From contig NZ_NJFZ01000022.1 in assembly GCF_002270355.1 (NCBI RefSeq), positions 62,001-126,000 on the forward strand: a stretch of DNA of 64,000 nucleotides. The letters are read 5' to 3'. The DNA comes from Flectobacillus sp. BAB-3569 (GTDB lineage: Bacteria; Bacteroidota; Bacteroidia; Cytophagales; Spirosomataceae). Shown piece by piece: positions 1 through 8,541 of the stretch; the stretch's first letter is position 1, and each line of letters opens with the position of its first letter. Under the pieces are notes generated by a model. It was not told the DNA's origin, did not search any database, and was given only the letters and a program-made list of their open reading frames with translations. The position numbers and the translations under genes are program-made.

Positions 1-685
1 AATTACCTATATGGCTTTTCGCCAATCTTTTGTAAGGATAGATACTGCCTACAATCGGATATTCGATTATGCCATTTTGAATATTGTCGTCAGAAATAGT
101 TCGCTGCGCATCTACACCTGTAAGATAGGTCTTGTGCTCAAGTGTATCTGTTTCATAGTTGAGACCAAAAACGGCATAGTAGTTTTTCTCATTTCCAATA
201 TCTTTCCACCGTAAATAGTATGGCAAAGAAGCCATAGGATTTTCAGGATTAAAAGGGGCTCTGGTTACCGAAACCGTATTGGAGTCAATCGTGCTAGGAA
301 TAATACAACTGGCAGAAACACTATCTCCCTTGGGTGTAGTGACAAATAAGCGATATTGTTTTTGAGCTTCAATTTTGAAAAAGCTTTTTGACGAAAGATA
401 TTTTTTCAACTGTTCATTCCACTGAAGAATTACCTCTTGATTTTGTTCATTTCGTAAAACTACTCTAGCATTGCTAATGTATTGATTTGAAGAGCCTGAA
501 CCCTCGCCGACAGTGGGTGTCGTCATTTTGACTGTCACCTGAATGACGGTATCTTGAGGCGATAAAAAACATAATACATACGGCTGGGTGGTTGATTTTA
601 CGATAGAATCTTCCTCAAAAACACCAAAATTTTCACAACTGCACATGGTGAGTAGTAGGGCAAAAAGATAGATACACTTTTTCAT
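1..685 (-). CDS. DUF4249 family outer-membrane-associated lipoprotein (C-terminus cut by window edge)
   Basis: Reading leftwards from an ATG at 685 the frame stays open to the window edge (about 228 residues). It begins with a lipoprotein signal (MKKCIYLFALLLTMCSC) whose lipobox Cys is followed by beta-rich sequence typical of DUF4249 proteins, including a carboxypeptidase-regulatory-like start (phrases like VLCFLSPQDTVIQVTV). The ATG lies three bases after the stop of the TonB-dependent receptor, so the two are one operon. DUF4249 lipoproteins are regularly encoded next to such receptors in Bacteroidota and are thought to act with them at the cell surface; the substrate is unknown. The family call is by pattern recognition from the translation, not a search. 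Confidence 0.75.
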   Translation of the reverse strand, partial: MKKCIYLFALLLTMCSCENFGVFEEDSIVKSTTQPYVLCFLSPQDTVIQVTVKMTTPTVGEGSGSSNQYISNARVVLRNEQNQEVILQWNEQLKKYLSSKSFFKIEAQKQYRLFVTTPKGDSVSASCIIPSTIDSNTVSVTRAPFNPENPMASLPYYLRWKDIGNEKNYYAVFGLNYETDTLEHKTYLTGVDAQRTISDDNIQNGIIEYPIVGSIYPYKRLAKSHIGN

Positions 686-688
686 AGG

Positions 689-2689
689 TTAGAATTTGAT
701 TTGATAACTAATAGATGGAATAATTGGAAATAAACCTTTGCGGTAAAGTTTACGCTGTGTTGAATTAGGAGCGTCTTGACTTTCATAGTAAAAAGGATTT
801 ACGCGGTTGTAAGCATTGAATACGCCCAACTCCCAGACACGCAGAAATTTTTTCTTTTGTTTTGAAAAACGAACATTCACATCCAAACGATGATAATCCG
901 CTGCTTTAAAGTTTCCTCTTTCATTATAAACACGTGCCACTACGAGCGAACCATCTGAAGTTGGGTAGTCTGACTGGACAGGGAACTGATGAGTTTCGGG
1001 TATATATTGCCCAATAGGAACTGTTAAAGCATTCCCTGTGGCATAAATCCACGAACTAGACAAGGTAATATGAGTCTTGAGCTGATAAATACCAACCAAC
1101 GATAAAGCATGACGACGGTCGTAGCGAGGGAAAAACTCTTTCCCATTGTTCAAGTCTGCAAAATGATGTTTGACCTGCGATAACGTATAACTCATCCATC
1201 CCGTTAGGCGACCCGTATTTTTCTGTAGCAAAACTTCCATTCCGTAGGCCTTTCCTGTGCCTATGGCAATATTGTCTTCCCAGTTAGAGCCATCCAGTCG
1301 TTTATTAGCTTTGATGTCTAATAGTAAAAAACTGGCTCCATCTTTGTATCCAATCACGTTTTCTAAAGATTTATGATATGCTTCTATAGAAATAGAAAAA
1401 GGAGAATTTTTGAAGTTTTTCGTAAAACCCAAAGTCACTTGGTCTGAGCGTTGCGGAGGAATTTTGGCACTTGACGAAACCCATAAATCTGTAGGCAAGT
1501 CTAACGAAGAATTGGATAATAAGTGCAAATACTGGTTCATTCTTGCGTAAGAAGCCTTAATATTTACACTTTCGGTGACTTGAAAAGAAGCATTCAAGCG
1601 AGGTTCGAGATTGTGATAGGCTTTGCTATCCACAAAATAGTTAGATGCTCTTAAGCCAGCACGTACCTGCATTTTTTCTGAAATACGCCAAGTGTCTTCA
1701 AGATAAATAGCGCTTTCTATACCATTGGTTTCCTTAATTCTAGCGGTGTTTGTGCTTTGCGAATATTGATTGTAGATATAGGCACTTGGGGTAAATTGGT
1801 GATGCGTTGCTAATATTCCTGCTTTGAGTGTATGAGCAGGATTGAGATAAATATCAAAATCAGATTTTAACCCAACATCTTGTATTTGAGAGTAATATTC
1901 TTCATAAAACCTTTGTCCAAAATTTTCTTCTTGAAAAATCTTAAATCGAAAGTGACTAAAAATTAGGGAAGTATTAGCAAAGACTTTATCCGAAAAAAGG
2001 TGATTCCAGCGAAGTGTTGCGGTGGCATTGCCCCAGCCAAAACCAGAAGTGTAATACTTGGTAACATCTTTTGAGACATCTCTTCCAAAATAACCACTCA
2101 AATACAAGCGATTGTGCGCATTGAATTCGGTATTAATCTTAGCGTTTAAATCATAAAAACTGGTATTTTTTATATCAAGGCTTCTGGGTAATATCAAATC
2201 GACATACGTTCTGCGTGCCGAAACGATATAGGAAGTAGGGTATTTGAATTTGATGGGTCCTTCCAAAGTAATTTTACTGCTGAGTAGCCCAATACTGCCT
2301 TCTCCATGAAATTTCTCGTGACTTCCTTCTTTCATTTGCATATCTAATACGGAGGAAGTGCGTCCGCCATATTTGGCCGAGAAGCCTCCTTTATAAAGAT
2401 CTGCTTGCTTGATAGCATCGTTGTTGAATACCGAAAAGAAACCAAATAAGTGATAAGCATTATACACAACGGCGTCGTCGAGTAGTAATAAATTTTGATC
2501 TGAGCCGCCACCCCGTACCGACAACCCTTGTGAGCCTTCATTGCCTTTTTGAACCCCAGGCAATAATTGAAAGGTTTTTAGGACGTCTTTTTCTCCCAAA
2601 AAAGAAGGTAACTGTTTTACATCCGACATTGGTAAAGACAGCGTACTAGGGTCTTCATTGGCTGTGTTATGAACTTTTACTTCCTCCAA
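689..2689 (-). CDS. TonB-dependent receptor, plug and barrel part (downstream half of a frameshifted gene)
   Basis: Outer-membrane active-transport receptor. The translation has the end of a carboxypeptidase-regulatory domain, a plug domain (SVRGGGSDQNLLLLDD, then KGGFSAKYGGRTSSVLDM) and a long beta-barrel ending in an aromatic residue (ISYQIKF), as barrel proteins do. The given start is a TTG and is not a believable start: there is no signal peptide, and the frame is open further upstream to a T7/A7 run at 2746-2752. The missing signal peptide and N-terminal domain are in the adjacent fragment 2737-2991 in another frame. Adding one A, or slipping back one base, joins them into a normal receptor of about 767 residues. 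The DUF4249 lipoprotein follows three bases downstream. Substrate cannot be told. Confidence 0.85.
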   Translation of the reverse strand: MEEVKVHNTANEDPSTLSLPMSDVKQLPSFLGEKDVLKTFQLLPGVQKGNEGSQGLSVRGGGSDQNLLLLDDAVVYNAYHLFGFFSVFNNDAIKQADLYKGGFSAKYGGRTSSVLDMQMKEGSHEKFHGEGSIGLLSSKITLEGPIKFKYPTSYIVSARRTYVDLILPRSLDIKNTSFYDLNAKINTEFNAHNRLYLSGYFGRDVSKDVTKYYTSGFGWGNATATLRWNHLFSDKVFANTSLIFSHFRFKIFQEENFGQRFYEEYYSQIQDVGLKSDFDIYLNPAHTLKAGILATHHQFTPSAYIYNQYSQSTNTARIKETNGIESAIYLEDTWRISEKMQVRAGLRASNYFVDSKAYHNLEPRLNASFQVTESVNIKASYARMNQYLHLLSNSSLDLPTDLWVSSSAKIPPQRSDQVTLGFTKNFKNSPFSISIEAYHKSLENVIGYKDGASFLLLDIKANKRLDGSNWEDNIAIGTGKAYGMEVLLQKNTGRLTGWMSYTLSQVKHHFADLNNGKEFFPRYDRRHALSLVGIYQLKTHITLSSSWIYATGNALTVPIGQYIPETHQFPVQSDYPTSDGSLVVARVYNERGNFKAADYHRLDVNVRFSKQKKKFLRVWELGVFNAYNRVNPFYYESQDAPNSTQRKLYRKGLFPIIPSISYQIKF

Positions 2690-2736
2690 AAGTGTATTAG
2701 ACGGCGTGAGTTCGACGATAAGAGTTTGATTGGCTG

Positions 2737-2991
2737 TCAGTAGAATTTTTTTGAAAAGCTTTGATAACCCACCTTCGAAAACTCCAATTCATATTCTCGA
2801 CTTGCATCAAGTTTGATGGAGTAAAAACCATAGACATTGGAAGTGGTACCGATTCGAGCATTTTTGACTCGAATGTGTACATCGCTGAGAGATTCTTGAC
2901 TTTTGGCTTCGCGGACATAGCCGCTTAAGGTTTGAGAAAGGCTTTGAAGGGTAATAAATAGGAAAAAAGCCCACAGATAAAACTTGTGCAT
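2737..2991 (-). CDS. N-terminal fragment of the TonB-dependent receptor (signal peptide and carboxypeptidase-regulatory domain)
   Basis: 84 codons from ATG to TGA. Residues 1-19 are a signal peptide ending LQSLSQ; then comes a CarboxypepD_reg-like domain (GYVREAKSQESLSDVHIRV... GFYSIKL... FSKVGYQSFSKK). This domain is normally fused in front of a TonB-receptor plug. The frame ends at TGA right after a run of seven A (coding strand: TCA AAA AAA TTC TAC TGA). In the -1 frame the text continues KKILLTANQTLIVELTP and runs straight into the receptor frame. So this is the 5' part of one gene, either broken, mis-sequenced at the homopolymer, or recoded. Confidence 0.75.
   Translation of the reverse strand: MHKFYLWAFFLFITLQSLSQTLSGYVREAKSQESLSDVHIRVKNARIGTTSNVYGFYSIKLDASREYELEFSKVGYQSFSKKFY
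2746..2752 (-). other. A7 frameshift site within the TonB-receptor gene
   Basis: On the coding strand the zero-frame reading is TC[A AAA AAA] TTC TAC TGA. This is the A_AAA_AAA slippery heptamer in the X_XXY_YYZ phase, and a -1 shift yields the expected continuation of the protein. A loss of one A (in the genome or in sequencing) explains it equally well. Confidence 0.6.
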
Positions 2992-3180
2992 AGAAATATT
3001 AAAAGCTAAGTGTATATGGATGTGTTTTGAGTAAAGTTTGGCTCAAAAAAGACCTTTTGCAAGCTTTTTAACATTTCAATTATTCTTTACAGGAATATTT
3101 CTACAAGAAAAAGTATTACTAAAACGTTTATAGATACGTTATCGCTACACAAATTAGTTTAATCTCCAAACATTAACTCT

Positions 3181-3390
3181 ATGCAATTCAGAGGTTCTAT
3201 CGTCAAAAAAGTTCGTAAAGAAAAAGGTTTCAAACAATCACATCTTGCCGAGTTACTCGGCATGTCACAATCCTATTTATCAAAAATTGAAAATGATCGA
3301 GTATCCATGTCTGTCACAGACTTGGGACGAATATCTACTGTACTGGATTGTGAAGTTGGAAGGTTTTTTATCGCCAAGAAAAGACCTTAA
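3181..3390 (+). CDS. Small XRE-family helix-turn-helix regulator
   Basis: 69 residues, essentially one HTH_XRE/Cro-CI domain: residues 5-60 contain KKVRKEKGFKQSHLAELLGMSQSYLSKIENDR, with the typical Q-x3-A-x-LLG-x-SQ-x-YLSKIE signature. No second domain, so it is probably a DNA-binding dimer with no ligand-sensing part. It is divergent from the TonB-receptor operon across a 189-base gap and might regulate that operon, but this is only inference from position. A strong terminator follows 28 bases after the stop. Confidence 0.85.
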   Translation: MQFRGSIVKKVRKEKGFKQSHLAELLGMSQSYLSKIENDRVSMSVTDLGRISTVLDCEVGRFFIAKKRP

Positions 3391-3417
3391 GTAAAAAAGA
3401 CAAATAGGTGAAAAAGT

Positions 3418-3451
3418 AAAAGCTCATGTCAAGGCATTGACATGAGCTTTT
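3418..3451. terminator. Intrinsic terminator after the XRE gene
   Basis: Perfect 15-base inverted repeat (AAAAGCTCATGTCAA / TTGACATGAGCTTTT) with a 4-base loop GGCA, with A-run on the left and T-run on the right, so it can work in both directions. Confidence 0.85.
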
Positions 3452-3486
3452 GTATAAATAGAGATTCAAGTAATTGTGCAAAAAAA

Positions 3487-3690
3487 TGCCTAGGCACACG
3501 GCAACAGGCACTAGGCAAAGAGTTTTAACATGCTTTTCACCAAAGCTTACCTCTGAAAGCCTAAAGCACAAAAATTAAATTTTACCCGCAATAAGTATTA
3601 AGCTATATGCCATAAGCATAAGTATTTTCAATATCATGCCTATAATTTTTTGCCTAATGCCTACGGCTTATAGCCTAGAGCGTATTAATA
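3487..3690 (+). repeat. Dispersed intergenic repeat, degenerate copy (family 1)
   Basis: Non-coding stretch between the XRE terminator and prfA. It holds GGCAACAGGCACTAGGCAAAGAGT, CTGAAAGCC and GAGCGTATTAATA in the same order as the copies at 42913 and 54180, with many substitutions between. No gene is seen in it. Confidence 0.55.
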
Positions 3691-3691
3691 C

Positions 3692-4762
3692 CTAAACTGC
3701 TCCTTCTTTCAATTTTTCTGCATTTTCAGCAATACGAAGGTTATCGATAAAATCACCAATTTCACCATCCATTACTACAGGAAGGTTATAAACTGTATAA
3801 CCAATACGGTGGTCGGTTACACGACCTTGTGGATAGTTGTATGTACGAATTTTATCAGAACGGTCACCTGACCCTACCATCGAGCGACGGTTACCAGCAA
3901 TAGCCGACTGTTGTTTTTCTAATTCGATTTCATAAATACGTGAACGTAATACGGTCATGGCTTTCTCAAAGTTTTTAATCTGAGAACGCTCATCCTGACA
4001 TTGTACAACCAAGCCTGTTGGAAGGTGAGTTACACGTACCGCCGAATAAGTGGTGTTTACAGACTGACCACCCGCACCTGACGAACAGAAGGTATCTTTA
4101 CGGATATCATTCATGTTGATAACAACGTCAACTTCGTCTGCTTCAGGAAGTACCGCAACCGTTGCTGCCGACGTATGGATACGACCTTGAGATTCGGTAG
4201 CAGGCACACGTTGTACACGGTGAACGCCTGATTCGAATTTCATTTTACCATATACATCTTCGCCTTGTACACTTACGATAATCTCTTTGTAGCCGCCAGA
4301 AGAAGCTTCGGTAAAATCCATGATTTGGAACTGCCAGCCTTGGTTTGCACAAAAACGTTGGTACATACGGAAAAGGTCTCCCGCAAAAATACCAGCTTCG
4401 TCACCACCTGTACCAGCACGAACTTCAAGGATAATGTTCTTCGAATCGTTAGGGTCTTTAGGAATCAATAATTCTTTTAAAACGCTTTCCATTTCGTCTC
4501 TTTGAGGCAAAAGCTCTTCTAATTCAGCTTTAGCCATATCACGAAACTCTTCATCTTTCTCAGTAGCAATTACTTCTTTAGCCGACTCGATGTTTGACAA
4601 TACGTTTTGATAATCTTTGTATTGATTAACAATCTTTTCGAGGTCTTTATATTCTTTACTAATCGTCTTGAATTTCTTCATATCCGAAACGATTTCTGGT
4701 TGCGTAATTTGTTGAGCAACCTCTTCAAAGCGTTCTCGGATGGCTTCTAGTTGTTCTATCAT
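3692..4762 (-). CDS. prfA: Peptide chain release factor 1
   Basis: 356 residues, the normal RF1 length. Recognises UAA/UAG in the ribosomal A site and triggers peptide release. The N-terminal helical domain (1-100) is followed by the stop-codon recognition motif P-A-T within [19 protein letters not shown] (the PxT tripeptide of RF1, as opposed to SPF of RF2) and the catalytic GGQ motif in [15 protein letters not shown]. Start ATG at 4762 gives [14 protein letters not shown], typical of RF1. It is a single-gene unit, divergent from the small lipoprotein at 5090. No prmC is adjacent. Confidence 0.97.
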   Translation of the reverse strand: MIEQLEAIRERFEEVAQQITQPEIVSDMKKFKTISKEYKDLEKIVNQYKDYQNVLSNIESAKEVIATEKDEEFRDMAKAELEELLPQRDEMESVLKELLIPKDPNDSKNIILEVRAGTGGDEAGIFAGDLFRMYQRFCANQGWQFQIMDFTEASSGGYKEIIVSVQGEDVYGKMKFESGVHRVQRVPATESQGRIHTSAATVAVLPEADEVDVVINMNDIRKDTFCSSGAGGQSVNTTYSAVRVTHLPTGLVVQCQDERSQIKNFEKAMTVLRSRIYEIELEKQQSAIAGNRRSMVGSGDRSDKIRTYNYPQGRVTDHRIGYTVYNLPVVMDGEIGDFIDNLRIAENAEKLKEGAV

Positions 4763-5089
4763 TGGTTGTGGATGTTATATGTTTTATGAGCCAGTGAAGT
4801 GACAGGGTACTGTTGAGGAGGCTGACTCAATTTAGATTTCTCATTTTCAGGGTGCAAAGATACAAAATTCTTTCCCATAAAATAGGGGAAAAATGTATGG
4901 TTATTGTCTAATATATAGATACCTGCAAAAGAAAAGATGATTCTCTTGAATTTTGGTTCATAGGAGAGCTATTTTTTCCTTCAGCTACACCTATTTGCTT
5001 TTGATTTTAAGACTTTGAAATAAACCTCCTAAAAGTACATTTGTCTAATCGATACTAACTTCTTAATTGACTATCAAATATTTAAAGCT
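4763..5089. other. Divergent intergenic region prfA / small lipoprotein
   Basis: 327 bases. On the minus strand TATCTTTG (4855-4862) fits the -7 box of a Bacteroidota promoter for prfA, although no good TTG lies 19-23 bases upstream of it. On the plus strand TTTG-N18-TACATTTG (5014-5043) is a good promoter for the 5090 gene. Nothing else is recognised. Confidence 0.5.
5014..5043 (+). promoter_or_regulatory. Bacteroidota-type promoter for the 5090 gene
   Basis: TTTG at 5014-5017, 18-base spacer, TACATTTG at 5036-5043, matching TTTG-N19-TAnnTTTG; the start codon is 47 bases downstream. Confidence 0.6.
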
Positions 5090-5326
5090 ATGGAAAATCT
5101 AAAATTCAAAAAATATAGCCTATTGGTGGCTCTGTTGATAGGACTTACAACCTTGATGTCATCGTGTGTGACCCATGTGCGTGGATACGATTATGGTTAT
5201 CGCAGACCCTATTACGGTCGCCCAGCTTATAGATATGCGGTACCACCGCCAAGAAGAGTAATTATAGTGCCCGACAACAGAGGGCATTCTCGCTATTCAT
5301 ATCGTGGTAGAAGAGGAAGATGGTAA
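5090..5326 (+). CDS. Small Tyr/Arg-rich lipoprotein of unknown function
   Basis: 78 residues. Residues 8-26 form a hydrophobic signal ending in a lipobox (TLMSSC), so the mature protein is probably a lipid-anchored peptide of about 53 residues. That part is very rich in Y, R, P and G (YDYGYRRPYYGRPAYRYAVPPPRR) and has no recognisable fold. It has its own promoter. A cell-envelope role is likely from the signal alone; no function can be assigned. Confidence 0.7.
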   Translation: MENLKFKKYSLLVALLIGLTTLMSSCVTHVRGYDYGYRRPYYGRPAYRYAVPPPRRVIIVPDNRGHSRYSYRGRRGRW

Positions 5327-5462
5327 GCATTAATGTAGAATTGTGAATCTTGAATTGCGAATGTAATACTTTATGTATTAAATGTTGAGTGCTATGTCGT
5401 AAGCTAAAAGTGTAACAGTATTTCTGATAAAATAAAGAAAACATTTTGCCAAAAGCTAAAAC

Positions 5463-5494
5463 AAAAAAGCCTCTAAATCAATAGAGGCTTTTTT
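5463..5494. terminator. Intrinsic terminator
   Basis: Stem GCCTCTA / TAGAGGC with a 6-base loop, flanked by A6 and T6, 137 bases after the small lipoprotein gene; usable in both directions. Confidence 0.75.
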
Positions 5495-5525
5495 GTTTAC
5501 TAGACTAAGCTCTGTTGTATATTTG
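5492..5525 (+). promoter_or_regulatory. Probable promoter for the 5553 lipoprotein
   Basis: TTTG at 5492-5495, 22-base spacer, TATATTTG at 5518-5525; the ATG lies 27 bases downstream. The -33 box overlaps the tail of the terminator. Confidence 0.5.
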
Positions 5526-5552
5526 TAAAATGGCAAAACCATCGATATCGCA

Positions 5553-6173
5553 ATGAAAAAACTAACATTTGGAATAGGACTATTAGCCCTTATTATAGGC
5601 TTACAATCTTGTGATTTTAGCAAGAGAGTTGATACAACTGCGGCTGTAAAAGAACTCAAAGAAAGACAGGTAAAACGTATCAATAGCGCACAAATTACAG
5701 CGCAAGTAGATGATTGGGGGAAAAAAATAACACAAGATTTGAACAAAAGTTTTGTTAAAAATATCCTTGATACTCGTGTTATTGATTCATTACAAAAAAC
5801 ATATCGTATTGGGATAGAAATCGGCAGTCCAATCAAATTGCAAAATCCTGCGTTGGGCAAAAAAGTAAATGAAATATTAGATGCCTACCAATACAATGCC
5901 GAAAACCATCTGCCTCAAATTGATAATATTCAAATGAGCGAAGACCAAGAACATTTGTATTTTACCTCGCCAATTGTCTTGGAAAATCAGTTGAAGAGTG
6001 CGTCAAAAACACAGTTGCAGGAACTTCTGACTAAAACCAAAATTGATAGTTTAGATTTTCGTAAAAAAGGAGATTTACTAGGATTGTGGATGATTAAATT
6101 CTCTAAAAAAGATGTGATTAGATTGGTAGATGTAAAGCAACTTAGCAAACTCAACACCAAAATCGAGCAATAG
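5553..6173 (+). CDS. Lipoprotein, DUF3365 (Tll0287)-like without a haem-binding CxxCH
   Basis: 206 residues. Lipoprotein signal MKKLTFGIGLLALIIGLQSC. The rest resembles the DUF3365/Tll0287 sensor-type domain: TYRIGIEIGSPIKLQNPALGKKVNEILDAYQ matches the region containing 'lRNP', LYFTSPIVLEN the strand before the haem site, and KKGDLLGLWMIKF the closing strand. Where DUF3365 proteins usually carry CLxCHG, this one has LKSASKTQLQELL and no Cys or His pair, so covalent haem binding looks lost. The similarity is by eye and modest; otherwise an uncharacterised lipoprotein. Confidence 0.6.
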   Translation: MKKLTFGIGLLALIIGLQSCDFSKRVDTTAAVKELKERQVKRINSAQITAQVDDWGKKITQDLNKSFVKNILDTRVIDSLQKTYRIGIEIGSPIKLQNPALGKKVNEILDAYQYNAENHLPQIDNIQMSEDQEHLYFTSPIVLENQLKSASKTQLQELLTKTKIDSLDFRKKGDLLGLWMIKFSKKDVIRLVDVKQLSKLNTKIEQ

Positions 6174-6356
6174 GAATTAGAGCTGTATGAGGATTTGTAA
6201 ACTATTGCGGATTTGGGATTTTTGATTTCGGAAATAGATTGACATATAATAGTTTTTATAAAATATGAGTCTAAGAAAGCAGGCTATACTTCTGACATTC
6301 GAAATGTTTAGTTCTTGAAATTTTTCACAGACTACGTAATAGATATGACTAAAAAA

Positions 6357-6395
6357 ACAAAGGCACAAAGTTGTAATATCACTTTGTGCCTTTGT
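6357..6395 (-). terminator. Terminator of the GH3-family gene; hairpin of the 'AAAGGCACAAAGT' family
   Basis: Perfect inverted repeat ACAAAGGCACAAAGT / ACTTTGTGCCTTTGT with a 9-base loop. On the minus strand a run of seven T follows, so it terminates the gene ending at 6417. A longer version of the same hairpin sequence lies at 38376-38431. Confidence 0.75.
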
Positions 6396-6416
6396 CCCTG
6401 TTTACTTTCCCCTCAC

Positions 6417-7901
6417 TTATATCTCATCCGCAATTTTACGGTCGTTCGATAAGCGAGGAACTTTATTTTGACCGCCTAATTTGCCTTGAGACTTCATATA
6501 GTCGATAAAGGCATTTGGGGCTAAGGCTCTGATTTTGAGTCTTTGCAGAATATTTCCCGTAATCAAATCATCATAATAGACGTTAAGCTGAGTAAGTTTT
6601 TCATCAAGATCATGAGCAAAAGCCTCAAGGTTATTTGGTGCTTTGGCAAACTCTACCAACCATTCATGATAAGGCAAACCGCCTTCTGGTGGTGTTACTT
6701 GCGGCGCTACCGTAAACTCTACTAATTCAACCTCAGGATGTTTTTGCATCGCGTATTGCATCGCCTTTTCTACTTCTTCGCCAATTACGTGTTCTCCAAA
6801 GGCAGAAATAAAGTGCTTGATACGCCCAGACACTACAATGCGATATGGATCGAGAGATACAAATTTGACAGTATCTCCAATCGAATAGCCCCACAAACCT
6901 GCATTGGTATTCATAATGAGCGCATAATTCACTCCCAATTCAACCTCTCCAATATGTAGTCTACGAGGGTTGGGCTTGAAGTAATCTTCTGCTGGAATAA
7001 ATTCGTAAAATACCCCAGAGTTTAAGAGTAACAATAAACCTTCAGCTTTTTGAGAATCCTGATAGGCAATGAATCCTTCAGAGGCTGGATAGGTTTCGAT
7101 AGAATCTATTTTCTTGCCAATAGATTCGAATAATTTGGCACGATAAGGTTCAAAATTTACCCCACCGTATACAAATACCGAAAAGTCAGGAAATACATCT
7201 TTGATTTTTTTGCCAGTACGAGCCTGAATACGGTCAAAGTACATCTGTACCCAAGGTGGAATCCCCGAAATCAATGACATATTTTCGGGAAGTGTTTCAT
7301 CAATAATTTTATCAAGCTTGGCTTCCCAATCGTCCATGCAATTGGTATCATAGCTTGGTAATTGATTACTTCTCAAATAATCTGGCACATGGTGATTCAC
7401 AATTCCCGACAAACGACCTACATGAATACCATGTTTCATCGTCATTTCGGGCGAACCAGAAAGGAATATTAATTTTTTATCAAGAAATGAAGAATTGCCT
7501 GATTCGTGTACATAGCTCAATAAGGCATCACGAGCGCCATTGATATGAAAGCCAATAGATTCTTTCGAAATCGGAATGTATTTTACTCCAGATGTTGTGC
7601 CAGAGGTTTTGGCAAAATACAAAGGCTTGTTTGGCCATAAAATATCAGGTTCCCCAGCAACTACCCTTTCAACATAGCTTTTAAGCCCTTCGTAGTCGTT
7701 GATAGGTATATTTTGTTTAAATTGCTCATAATCATTGATTTCCGAGAATTTGTGGTCTTTTCCAAATACAGTATTCGAGGCTTGTTGAAGCAACGATTTC
7801 ATGAGATTTAGCTGCGTTTCAACGGCATTTTTCTCCCATTTTTTTCGTTGACTAATAACATATGCAGCAAAAGGTTTTGCCAAGATGGCTCTTATTCCCA
7901 T
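6417..7901 (-). CDS. GH3 auxin-responsive promoter family acyl-adenylate/amido synthetase
   Basis: 494 residues. GH3 proteins are ANL-type enzymes that adenylate a carboxylic acid and usually join it to an amine. Seen here: the P-loop-like ATP motif TSGTTSG at residues 99-105 (AKTSGTTSGVKYIP), then YPASEGF and the hinge/C-terminal region (VSGRIKHFISAFGEHVIGEEVEKAM). These are the usual GH3 motifs, and the length is normal for the bacterial group. Bacterial members are widespread in Bacteroidota but their substrate is unknown; auxin conjugation should not be assumed. It follows rnhB by 38 bases on the same strand and probably shares its transcript. Confidence 0.9.
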   Translation of the reverse strand: MGIRAILAKPFAAYVISQRKKWEKNAVETQLNLMKSLLQQASNTVFGKDHKFSEINDYEQFKQNIPINDYEGLKSYVERVVAGEPDILWPNKPLYFAKTSGTTSGVKYIPISKESIGFHINGARDALLSYVHESGNSSFLDKKLIFLSGSPEMTMKHGIHVGRLSGIVNHHVPDYLRSNQLPSYDTNCMDDWEAKLDKIIDETLPENMSLISGIPPWVQMYFDRIQARTGKKIKDVFPDFSVFVYGGVNFEPYRAKLFESIGKKIDSIETYPASEGFIAYQDSQKAEGLLLLLNSGVFYEFIPAEDYFKPNPRRLHIGEVELGVNYALIMNTNAGLWGYSIGDTVKFVSLDPYRIVVSGRIKHFISAFGEHVIGEEVEKAMQYAMQKHPEVELVEFTVAPQVTPPEGGLPYHEWLVEFAKAPNNLEAFAHDLDEKLTQLNVYYDDLITGNILQRLKIRALAPNAFIDYMKSQGKLGGQNKVPRLSNDRKIADEI

Positions 7902-7939
7902 GGTAATTCTTGAAAAGTGCTTAACGAAATTTACTCAAT

Positions 7940-8512
7940 TTACATTTTAAATGTCATTCGGTGCAAGGGGGTTGTTCCAAATTCCTGAATTGCCTTGCGG
8001 TGTTTTGGGGTAGGATAGCCTGCATTTTGCTCCCAGCCATAATGTGGATAGATTTTTGCTAGTTCTTCCATTAAATCATCTCTAAAAGTCTTGGCTAATA
8101 CCGAAGCTGCGGCAATATTGAGAAATTTGGCATCACCTTTGACAATACAAGTATGAGGAATCATCGGGTAGTTGGGAAAACGATTGCCATCTATTAGCAA
8201 ATGTTCAGGTCGTATTTGTAATTGGTCAACCGCCAAGTGCATGGCTTTCATGCTTGCTTTGAGAATATTTATTTGGTCGATTTCGATATTGGATACTTCT
8301 GCCACTGCCCACGCCAAGGCATCGCGCTGAATGTCTAAGCGAAGCGCTTCACGTTGTTTTTTGTTGAGTTGCTTCGAATCGTTTAAGAGCTCGTGTTCGT
8401 AATATTTGGGTAGAATTACTGCCGCCGCCACTACAGGACCAGCCAAACATCCACGTCCAGCTTCGTCGAGCCCAGCCTCGATTAAAGATTCATTGTAAAA
8501 GCTTTTGAGCAT
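7940..8512 (-). CDS. rnhB: Ribonuclease HII
   Basis: 190 residues from the ATG at 8512. Degrades the RNA strand of RNA/DNA hybrids and incises at misincorporated ribonucleotides. The active-site acidic pair is in EAGLDEAGRG (D16, E17); further conserved acidic residues lie in HLLIDGNRF and KGDAKFLNIAAASVLAK. The frame extends upstream to a TTG at 8536, but this overlaps a promoter -7 box (TAAATTTG, 8541-8534 on the minus strand), and the ATG gives the usual N-terminus MLKSFYNESLIEAG, so I chose the ATG. GH3 follows. Confidence 0.95.
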   Translation of the reverse strand: MLKSFYNESLIEAGLDEAGRGCLAGPVVAAAVILPKYYEHELLNDSKQLNKKQREALRLDIQRDALAWAVAEVSNIEIDQINILKASMKAMHLAVDQLQIRPEHLLIDGNRFPNYPMIPHTCIVKGDAKFLNIAAASVLAKTFRDDLMEELAKIYPHYGWEQNAGYPTPKHRKAIQEFGTTPLHRMTFKM

Positions 8513-8533
8513 AGTCTTTGCATTGTTGAGGTA

Positions 8534-8541
8534 CAAATTTA
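8534..8541 (-). promoter_or_regulatory. Probable -7 box for rnhB
   Basis: TAAATTTG on the minus strand, 22 bases before the rnhB ATG. A matching TTG at the usual distance is not evident. Confidence 0.35.

Noticed and set aside
5456-5860. 134-residue minus-strand frame over the start of the 5553 lipoprotein
   Set aside because: Overlaps a terminator, a promoter and a lipoprotein with a clear signal; no coding features.
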